This document shows, piece after piece, positions 1 to 5,012 of a stretch of DNA of 5,012 bases (positions are counted from its first letter, which is position 1; every line of letters begins with the position of its first letter). The stretch is taken from the NCBI GenBank assembly GCA_945952425.1, contig CAMFIX010000263.1, positions 1 through 5,012 of the forward strand. The letters are read 5' to 3'. The position numbers and the translations under genes are program-made. Source of the stretch: an uncultured Pseudorhodobacter sp. GTDB lineage: Bacteria > Pseudomonadota > Alphaproteobacteria > Rhodobacterales > Rhodobacteraceae. Below the pieces are notes generated by a model. The model saw only the letters and a list, made by a program, of their open reading frames with translations, was not told the origin of the DNA and made no database searches.

Positions 1-375
1 TCCCATGACGAAATCGTCGAAGGTGAACCCCTCAAAGAGACAGGCACAGGAGGAAGCCTCCAGCCGATCTGCCTTGGCCGTCGTGATATAGGCCTGCCGC
101 GCTGCCCCGCTGAACCGCCAGTCGGTGATCCCGTCCGGCAGGTCGATGGACTCCTTGCAGCTGCTGCCACCCCCCTGCCCCGCGAAGAGCCCGACGCCAC
201 GCCGCTGCATCTCGGTGAGCAAACTCAGCGCCCCATCGGCATCCTGCGCTCCCACCGCTTCCTGGGTCTTCGCCAGCAGGTCCAGATCGCTGACCGTGGT
301 CAGATCCTCAGCCAGGGCGAGGTCCGGGACGAGGAAAAGGGCCATGAAGGCCGCGCTCAGAATGACCCGGTGCAT
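1..375 (-). CDS. Unrecognised exported Cys-containing protein of the T4SS operon, N-terminal part (3' end outside window)
   Basis: A frame open for all 125 codons from the ATG at 375-373 to the window edge, with no stop. The N-terminus (MHRVILSAAFMALFLVPDLALAEDL) is a good signal peptide with likely cleavage after ALA at about residue 22. Residues about 26-60 look helical (LDLLAKTQEAV, ALSLLTEMQRRG). A Gly-rich linker (GQGGGSS) precedes Cys73, and a further part contains Cys110 and Cys112 in SSCACLFEGFTF, suggesting disulfide bonding in the periplasm. I do not recognise the family. The ATG overlaps the virB5-like stop by one base (TGATG), and a weak GGGGG (383-387) lies 7 bases upstream, so it should be co-translated with virB5. 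In pKM101 and RP4 the slot right after the virB5 homologue holds an entry-exclusion gene, but this protein lacks a lipobox and is already longer, so that role is not supported by sequence. The coding call is strong; function is unknown. Confidence 0.85.
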   Translation of the reverse strand, partial: MHRVILSAAFMALFLVPDLALAEDLTTVSDLDLLAKTQEAVGAQDADGALSLLTEMQRRGVGLFAGQGGGSSCKESIDLPDGITDWRFSGAARQAYITTAKADRLEASSCACLFEGFTFDDFVMG

Positions 376-1169
376 CAGTTCGCCCCCGAATAGTCGAAGA
401 AGGTCTTTTCCTTGGCCTGCTCAGCGGCCCAGTTCACGCCGGACTGCCCAGCTGCGAGTCCGGCTGCCGCGTTGAGCCGCCACATCTGGCCCAACATGTA
501 GTTGGTTTCGGCCGCCATCCTTGTGTTGAGATCAACGCTGTCCTTCAGCGTCTCCTGATTGCCGATCTCGGCCACGAGGCCGTCGATCCGCGTCAGGCTC
601 TCGCCCGCTTCGTCATAGGACATCTGCGCCATGCCCATGGCGGTGGCACTTGCCGCTGCGGTCGCCGCAATGCCCTTGTCCTGCGGGTTGGCGGAGGAGG
701 AAAGCCCTGCCAGCTTTTCCGAGGTCAGCCCGGCATTTGCGAGCGTGTCCTGCATATAGGTCGCGGCCATCTTGTCGCCCATCGTGACCTGGCCATCCAG
801 CAGGTCATCCATCAGGCTGTTGAAGTCGCCGAGCTCCAGCGACTTGGTGAAGCCACTGAGGTCCGTGATCTTCGCGGCCCGCGACCGCAGATCCTGCGCC
901 GAATTGTACAGGTTCGCGATCTCGTTCAACCCGGAAATCGACCCCAGGATGCCCTTGAGGTTGGTGATCTGGTCGAGACCGTTTTGAACCTCTTTCTTCA
1001 GCTCCTCGATCTGGGCCACCTGGTTTTCGGCATCCTGCAGGGCGGCCTGCAATTGCTCGATGTTCTTGGCGAGGTTGGTGCCGTCGATCACCGGCACACC
1101 TTGGGCGAAGCTCTGTACCGCAAGGCCAAACACCATCAGGGCGGCCCCGGCCACCAGATCAATTCGCAT
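375..1169 (-). CDS. virB5: VirB5/TrbJ-like T4SS minor pilus subunit
   Basis: A 264-residue exported protein. Residues 1-22 form a signal peptide (hydrophobic core ALMVFGLAV, ending SFA) with predicted cleavage before QGVPVIDG. Residues about 30-75 are a strongly helical, heptad-like segment (IEQLQAALQDAENQVAQIEE), followed by a Gly/Ser/Ala-rich middle and a C-terminal helical region with RIDGLVAE (194-201), VDLNTRMAAE (212-221) and a terminal YSGAN. This Ala/Gln-rich helical layout matches the VirB5/TrbJ family, whose members sit at or near the pilus tip and help contact recipient or host cells; typical length is 220-270 residues. No Cys residues are seen. The start is supported by GGAGG 7 bases upstream. 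The gene overlaps the transglycosylase gene by 11 bases and its TGA shares one base with the next ATG (TGATG). Mature start and C-terminus are shared with the preceding transglycosylase. VirB5 sequences diverge widely, so the family is inferred from architecture and context. Confidence 0.85.
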   Translation of the reverse strand: MRIDLVAGAALMVFGLAVQSFAQGVPVIDGTNLAKNIEQLQAALQDAENQVAQIEELKKEVQNGLDQITNLKGILGSISGLNEIANLYNSAQDLRSRAAKITDLSGFTKSLELGDFNSLMDDLLDGQVTMGDKMAATYMQDTLANAGLTSEKLAGLSSSANPQDKGIAATAAASATAMGMAQMSYDEAGESLTRIDGLVAEIGNQETLKDSVDLNTRMAAETNYMLGQMWRLNAAAGLAAGQSGVNWAAEQAKEKTFFDYSGAN

Positions 1170-2271
1170 GGGAATACCTCCAGAAATCCGTGTATTGCAG
1201 GGCCTCGGCCGCGTCCGAGAGGCCTTTGGCCGCTTCGACCTTTACCGCCCCGGCGCGGAGCCGGAGAGTCAGGCCCAGAAGCCGGGCGCGTTCGGCCAGC
1301 ATGTAGGTGTTCTGGTCGACCGCCTGTTTCGAGGTCTCGGGCTTGGCCTCTGCGAGAAGCCCCGCGATCCTAGCCATGGCCGCCTCGATCTGGGCGCCGC
1401 CTTCGGTCGAATAGCCGACAAAGGCGGAAGACATGTTGCCCCATTCGGCACTGGCGCCTTCGACGCCATAAAGCGTGCCGGTCACGTCGGCGCCGGTGAT
1501 CACAGCCAGATAGGCGTCATAGAAGCCTGAGATCCGACGGACATAGTTCTGGGTTTCTTCAAAGGGCGGGATGCCGCCGAATTTGCGGACATTGCCGGGG
1601 CCGGCGTTGTAGGCGGCGAGCGCTAGATCGACCCGGCCGAAGCTTTGCAGTTGCGTCGCCAGATAGCGCGCCCCACCGTCCAGGTTCTGTTCGGGATCGC
1701 TCGGATCGACGCCGAGATCGGCGGCTGTCCCCGGCATCAGCTGGGTAAATCCCCGGGCGCCCACGGGGCTGATAGCGGCGTTGTTGAAGCCGCTTTCCTG
1801 CTTCACCAAGGACTGCAGCAGGATGCGCCAGGTCGTGGGATTGAGCCCTGCCGCCTGCACGCCGGGATGGGTGTCATAGCGGTGCGCCGTGGCGATGATC
1901 ATTGCCTCGACCGTGGCGCCATCGCCGAAAAGGCGCTGCGCCTCGGGTGAGGTCTCCGCGACGGGATAGGTCTCATCCGCCGAGGGGAAGTCCACCCCGC
2001 CCGTCTCGAAGCCGGAGATATCGGTGGTGCCCGTCGTGTCAGCGAGGAAGGCCTGATAGGCCGCGAGTTGCTCCGCCTCGATGTCGTTGAGCGACTTGTG
2101 GGTGTCGAGCTTCTCGCCCTGCTTCACGGCGTCCTGGGCCTGTTCCGCGAGCCGCGAGATCAGGTTCGACAGCCGTTCGCCGTCGATGATCGGCACGCCT
2201 TGCGCGGCGGCAAAGCCTGAGATGGCAACCGAAGTCAGGAGGCCCAAAACTAAGGGAGAGCGGAGCGCCAT
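1159..2271 (-). CDS. Periplasmic lytic transglycosylase (VirB1 function) with VirB5-like ends
   Basis: A 370-residue exported enzyme expected to cleave peptidoglycan glycan strands so that the secretion apparatus can cross the wall. Residues 1-23 form a signal peptide ending FAAA, with predicted cleavage before QGVPIIDG. Residues about 32-75 are helical and charged. The SLT/VirB1-type domain spans about 145-255, with the catalytic glutamate E159 in VKQESGFN, then GARGFTQLMPGTA (172-184 region), LALAAYNAGPGNV (about 216-228) and YVRRI (243-247); all hallmark motifs are present. VirB1 proteins are usually about 200-250 residues, so this one is longer. The extra C-terminal 100 residues resemble the C-terminus of the adjacent VirB5-like protein (RIAGLLAE at 301-308, VDQNTYMLAE at 318-327, YSHAN at 366-370). 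No Cys residues are seen. The ATG at 2271 lies 8 bases past the lipoprotein stop and has no clear Shine-Dalgarno, so reinitiation is likely; the signal peptide supports this start. Its end overlaps the virB5-like gene by 11 bases. Confidence 0.93.
   Translation of the reverse strand: MALRSPLVLGLLTSVAISGFAAAQGVPIIDGERLSNLISRLAEQAQDAVKQGEKLDTHKSLNDIEAEQLAAYQAFLADTTGTTDISGFETGGVDFPSADETYPVAETSPEAQRLFGDGATVEAMIIATAHRYDTHPGVQAAGLNPTTWRILLQSLVKQESGFNNAAISPVGARGFTQLMPGTAADLGVDPSDPEQNLDGGARYLATQLQSFGRVDLALAAYNAGPGNVRKFGGIPPFEETQNYVRRISGFYDAYLAVITGADVTGTLYGVEGASAEWGNMSSAFVGYSTEGGAQIEAAMARIAGLLAEAKPETSKQAVDQNTYMLAERARLLGLTLRLRAGAVKVEAAKGLSDAAEALQYTDFWRYSHAN
1177..1181 (-). promoter_or_regulatory. Shine-Dalgarno site of virB5-like gene, embedded in transglycosylase codons
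   Basis: GGAGG on the minus strand lies 7 bases upstream of the ATG at 1169. It is formed by the Trp364-Arg365 codons (TGG AGG) of the transglycosylase gene. AGG is usually a rare Arg codon in GC-rich alphaproteobacteria, so it may be kept here to provide the ribosome site. It supports 1169 as the virB5-like start. Confidence 0.75.
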
Positions 2272-2279
2272 GGAACGGG

Positions 2280-2492
2280 TCAGTCGCTGCAGCCGGTGGT
2301 GTTCGGGGCGCTCATCGTGCTGACGACAATACGCGACCCATCTCCCTGAGTTTTCGTCGCGAAATACTTGCCTTCGGCGCGGAACTGGCCGTGGCAGGGC
2401 GAGACAGCCCCGGTCTCGACGCCATCGCAGGCGGAAAGGACGCAGAGCCCGAGGAGGAGAACAGCTATGCGGATCGTCTTGGTCGGGGTCAT
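2280..2492 (-). CDS. Small lipoprotein of the T4SS operon (VirB7-like or entry-exclusion-like)
   Basis: A 70-residue protein with a clear lipoprotein signal: a Lys/Arg N-terminus (MTPTKTIRIA), a hydrophobic run, and a lipobox LSAC with Cys22 as the predicted lipidated residue. The mature part is only about 49 residues and contains Cys33 and Cys68, the latter in the C-terminal TTGCSD, which could form a disulfide with each other or with a partner. VirB7 in canonical systems is a similarly small outer-membrane lipoprotein that stabilises VirB9 through a disulfide; entry-exclusion proteins such as pKM101 Eex and RP4 TrbK are also small lipoproteins inside T4SS operons. The position between virB4 and the transglycosylase gene fits neither standard order exactly. 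The start overlaps the virB4 stop by 4 bases and has a good ribosome site. Lipoprotein status is well supported; the specific role is unresolved, and I recognise no family from the mature sequence. Confidence 0.85.
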   Translation of the reverse strand: MTPTKTIRIAVLLLGLCVLSACDGVETGAVSPCHGQFRAEGKYFATKTQGDGSRIVVSTMSAPNTTGCSD

Positions 2493-4888
2493 TTCATGTC
2501 CTTCCAGAAGTCAGGTTTTTCGCGCCAAGCAATGGGCGCGCGGTCCTCGCCGCTGCGGCCGCCGCCGAGCACGGCGAGCAGCGGGCCGAGGGCCGCGAGG
2601 TCCATGTTGACGAAGACAGAATCCCCGGCCGATCGCAGGAGCGCGAGCCTGAGGCCCCCGGTTGGGGTGCAGAGGAATTCGGCTTCCTTCTCGTTCAGAC
2701 GCAGGATCCGGTAATCCTCGGGATTGGCCCGCGGGTTGGGATAGAGAAGTTGCGTCACCACGCTTTCCGCGATGATCTGGCCGACTTTCGACTGCGTCAG
2801 GTGCGTCGGCGTCTGAGTCAGCATCATCACCGCAGCGTTCTTCTTCCGCATGGTGACCAGCCAGTCATGCAACCGCTTCTCGAAGATCGGATCGTCGAGC
2901 ATCTTCCAGGCTTCATCGATCACGATGAGGGTCGGACGACGGTCCTCGATCACACGCTCGATGCGGCGGAAGAGATAGGCCAAGAGCGCCGAGCGTTCCG
3001 TCCCGAGATCGAGGATCTCCGACATGTCGATGCCGACCACATCTTCGGCGAGGCTGATCTCGGAAGCCGCCCCCCGCCCGAAGAGCCAGCCGTAACGGCC
3101 CCCCTGCCCCCATTCCCGGACGCGCGAGACCAGGTCGCCCTCGTCATCGGTCGAGGCGACCAAAGTGGAGAGCCCGTCGAAAGTGCGCAGGCGCGCGTCG
3201 GCCCCGACGATTTGCCGAACTGCAGCATTGAGGCTGACGGTCTGCGCCGTCTCGAACCCACGCTGCCCGGCGAGGATGTCGCCCAGCCAGTCGGTGAGCC
3301 AGGCTGCGCCCCGTTCGTCAACCTCGGTCTGGAACGGGTTCAGGCCCGTCGCCTCGCCGATCCGGATCGCGGAATAGCTGCCACCCAAGGCGCGCACGGC
3401 CATCTCCAGGCCCCGGTCCTTGTCGATCACGAGGATGCGGGCATGCACCCGCCGCGCTTGGGCCATCAGGAAGGCCGTGCCGAGGGTCTTGCCGGACCCG
3501 GTGCGGCCCAGAACCAGCGTGTGGCCGGCGCTCGGCTCTTCACCCCTCGTGCCCTTGTCGTGGAAATTGAAGCGGTAAAGGCTCGAGGTCACGGTCGGCA
3601 ATCCGGTGATCACCTCGCCCCAGGGCGACTGCGTCCTCGGGCGGCCTTCGGCAACCCGGTGGAGAGCTGCCAGATGCGCAAAGTTCTGCGCCGAAAGAAG
3701 CGCGGTGCGCGGGCGATAGGCCCAATTCCCCGGCGCCTGCGCAAACCAGGCGGCGCGGGCCGCGAAACTTTCGCGGACCAGCACCGCGCCGCAATCCTGT
3801 CCGGCACGCCAGACCTCAGATGCCGCTTCTTCCAGCTTTTCCGGGGTCTCGGCCGTGACCATCACGGTCAGGTGGTGCTTGCCGAAGACCTGACGGCCCG
3901 AGGCGACATTGTCCGCCGCCTCATAAAGCTCCTGCCGAAGCGTCTCTGCGGCGTCCTCGGAGGCCCGCATCTGCCGCGCCGTGCGCTTGATGCGCTCCTC
4001 AATCTCGTTGTTCCGCACCGGGGTGAAGCTGTTGGTGATGGTGATGTCGTAAGGCAGCTCCAGCGCGTCGAGCATCCGTGCCCAGGTTCGGGCGGGATAG
4101 CTTTTCACGCCGAAGATCGTCCCGTAGTGGCGCGTGCCCGAGGTTTCGATCTCGATTTGCTTGCCCTTAAAGGTGAACTGGCTGTTGGTCAGGCCTTCCG
4201 CCAGGAACTGGCCCCTCATCGGCACGGATTTGACCACCGGTTGACCAATCAAGCCGCCCAGACGGCCCAGCCATTCGCCGGAACTGACGGTCAGACGCCG
4301 GAAGCCCATGCCTTGGGCAACCCCGGCCAGAAGTCCCATGGCCTCATTCAGCCGTTCAGCCCGCGCGCTCATGTCATCGGCAAAGGCTGCTTTGAACAGT
4401 GCACCCATCAGGGGAAGGCGCTTCAACGCGGTTGGGCGCAGGATGACCGAGACCATCAGCACGCGGCGTTTCAGGTCGCGTGCCACAAGATGCGCTTGCC
4501 AGCGACGGTCGATGGCGGCGGCGAAATTGTCTCCGCCACCAGACGCACCCTTGGCATCGAGATCAGCATCGAAGCCTTTGAAATGCGGCCAGTCGGGCAA
4601 GGTCAGTTTCGAGACATGGAAACCAAAGCCCTCGCCCAATTGCCCAATCAGCCGGGCAAGCGAGGCCGGGACCAGGGAAAGTTCGCTTTCGTCCACGGTG
4701 AAGCTGTCGAGACCGTCGACCACGGCCGAGGCGATGAGATCGCCCTGCCGGGTCAGGATCAGATTGTCGGCCGGAGCCGTGAGCCACGGCAGATGCCGCG
4801 CAAGGGGTTCGGCGCCAAAGTCCTCGTCGCGAATTGCGGATTTCAGGGCCGGGCTGGTCGGAAACAGGGACTTGAGGTCAGCTGACAT
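2489..4888 (-). CDS. virB4: VirB4-family T4SS ATPase
   Basis: A 799-residue cytoplasmic/inner-membrane ATPase that powers pilus biogenesis and substrate transfer in VirB-type secretion systems. The N-terminal half (roughly residues 20-400) fits the CagE/TrbE/VirB4 N-terminal domain; the C-terminal half (about 430-770) is a RecA-like motor. Walker A is GRTGSGKT at residues 461-468. A following strand reads ILVIDKDRG at 485-493, as in VirB4/TrbE proteins. Walker B is LIVIDEAW at 654-661, with D658 and E659. A TQTP motif follows at 691-694. All key motor residues look intact, and the length matches Agrobacterium VirB4 (about 790 residues), so the gene appears complete and functional. The start is supported by GGAGG 8 bases upstream. 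It overlaps the virB3-like gene by 11 bases at its start and the lipoprotein gene by 4 bases (ATGA) at its end. A transfer or an effector role cannot be told apart from this gene alone. Confidence 0.97.
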   Translation of the reverse strand: MSADLKSLFPTSPALKSAIRDEDFGAEPLARHLPWLTAPADNLILTRQGDLIASAVVDGLDSFTVDESELSLVPASLARLIGQLGEGFGFHVSKLTLPDWPHFKGFDADLDAKGASGGGDNFAAAIDRRWQAHLVARDLKRRVLMVSVILRPTALKRLPLMGALFKAAFADDMSARAERLNEAMGLLAGVAQGMGFRRLTVSSGEWLGRLGGLIGQPVVKSVPMRGQFLAEGLTNSQFTFKGKQIEIETSGTRHYGTIFGVKSYPARTWARMLDALELPYDITITNSFTPVRNNEIEERIKRTARQMRASEDAAETLRQELYEAADNVASGRQVFGKHHLTVMVTAETPEKLEEAASEVWRAGQDCGAVLVRESFAARAAWFAQAPGNWAYRPRTALLSAQNFAHLAALHRVAEGRPRTQSPWGEVITGLPTVTSSLYRFNFHDKGTRGEEPSAGHTLVLGRTGSGKTLGTAFLMAQARRVHARILVIDKDRGLEMAVRALGGSYSAIRIGEATGLNPFQTEVDERGAAWLTDWLGDILAGQRGFETAQTVSLNAAVRQIVGADARLRTFDGLSTLVASTDDEGDLVSRVREWGQGGRYGWLFGRGAASEISLAEDVVGIDMSEILDLGTERSALLAYLFRRIERVIEDRRPTLIVIDEAWKMLDDPIFEKRLHDWLVTMRKKNAAVMMLTQTPTHLTQSKVGQIIAESVVTQLLYPNPRANPEDYRILRLNEKEAEFLCTPTGGLRLALLRSAGDSVFVNMDLAALGPLLAVLGGGRSGEDRAPIAWREKPDFWKDMK
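2499..2505 (-). promoter_or_regulatory. Shine-Dalgarno site of the small lipoprotein gene
   Basis: GGAAGGA on the minus strand ends 6 bases before the ATG at 2492 and lies within the last codons of virB4. It supports this start for the 70-residue lipoprotein, whose ATG overlaps the virB4 stop as ATGA. Confidence 0.65.
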
Positions 4889-5012
4889 GTCTGTCGCCTC
4901 CGAAAGCCGCCCTGCCCCGCGTGCGCGGCGTGCGGGAGAAGACCACCGACACCACTTCGAAGAGGTTTGGATTGCGATCCGCCACGAACCAAAGCGCCGG
5001 ATAGCCCACGAC
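4878..5012 (-). CDS. virB3: VirB3-like T4SS inner-membrane protein, C-terminal part (5' end outside window)
   Basis: An open frame enters at the high-coordinate edge and gives 44 residues before a TGA at 4880-4878. It begins VVGYPALWFVADRNPNLFEV and continues through FSRTPRTRG to the end. VirB3 proteins are about 90-110 residues, with membrane segments near the N-terminus and a short cytoplasmic tail; an aromatic 'xPxxFEV...RTPxTR' tail just before virB4 is typical. VirB3 is a small inner-membrane subunit that works with VirB4 in pilus assembly. The gene lies directly upstream of virB4 and overlaps it by 11 bases, the usual virB3-virB4 arrangement. The membrane segments are mostly outside the window, so the call rests on position, length fit and tail motif. 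The frame is seen; the family is inferred. Confidence 0.75.
   Translation of the reverse strand, partial: VVGYPALWFVADRNPNLFEVVSVVFSRTPRTRGRAAFGGDRHVS
4897..4901 (-). promoter_or_regulatory. Shine-Dalgarno site of virB4
   Basis: GGAGG on the minus strand lies 8 bases upstream of the virB4 ATG at 4888. It sits inside the last codons of the virB3-like gene, so virB4 translation probably depends on ribosomes finishing virB3. It supports 4888 as the virB4 start. Confidence 0.75.

Noticed and set aside
125..475. A 116-codon plus-strand open frame at the low-coordinate end.
   Set aside because: It is Ser/Arg/Pro-rich without domain character and is opposite the signal-peptide-bearing gene that starts at 375 and the end of the virB5-like gene.
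984..1530. Overlapping plus-strand open frames (129 and 156 codons) opposite the virB5/transglycosylase junction.
   Set aside because: Low-complexity Arg/Gly/Pro-rich translations lying opposite two well-supported exported protein genes, with no domain evidence.
2272..2279. Possible promoter or terminator in the only gap between genes.
   Set aside because: The gap is just 8 bases and holds no hairpin or promoter-like element; the operon appears continuous.
2368..2714. Plus-strand open frames (80 and 107 codons) opposite the lipoprotein gene and the virB4 3' end.
   Set aside because: Arg/Ser/Pro-rich shadow frames; the minus strand here has a lipobox protein and the continuous VirB4 frame.
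2750..4885. A 711-codon open frame on the plus strand opposite virB4.
   Set aside because: It is antisense to a full-length ATPase gene with intact motifs. Its translation is rich in Arg, Gly, His and Pro with no recognisable domain, as expected from GC-rich codon bias in the complementary frame.

Overview
The window is a compact, entirely minus-strand part of a VirB/Trb-type type IV secretion system (T4SS) operon. Base composition is high in GC. The protein style (Ala/Gly-rich exported subunits, GGAGG ribosome binding sites) suggests an alphaproteobacterium, most likely a Rhodobacterales relative, with the genes on a plasmid or integrated conjugative element. The taxon and replicon are inferences; no replication, relaxase or phylogenetic marker gene is present.

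In transcription order (high to low coordinates) the window holds: the 3' end of a virB3-like gene; a full-length virB4 ATPase gene; a 70-residue lipoprotein gene; a 370-residue lytic transglycosylase gene (the VirB1 function); a 264-residue virB5-like gene; and the 5' part of an unrecognised exported protein gene running off the low-coordinate end. Neighbouring genes overlap by 1 to 11 bases, or in one case are separated by 8 bases, so this looks like one translationally coupled transcription unit. No promoter, terminator, RNA gene, mobile element, repeat array or gap over 300 bases was seen.

Together these genes would supply the motor (VirB4), its inner-membrane partner (VirB3), a peptidoglycan-cutting enzyme, a minor pilus or tip subunit (VirB5) and two exported accessory proteins. 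The core channel genes (virB6, virB8 to virB11) are not in the window and would be expected further downstream.

The most interesting observation is that the lytic transglycosylase looks like a VirB5 scaffold carrying an inserted transglycosylase domain. It shares with the adjacent VirB5-like protein the start of the predicted mature protein (QGVPxIDG), a C-terminal helical segment (RIxGLxAE, ETxKxxVDxNTxMxAE) and the extreme C-terminus (YSxAN). The two adjacent genes therefore look like ancient tandem paralogues in which one copy carries an enzyme in place of the middle domain.
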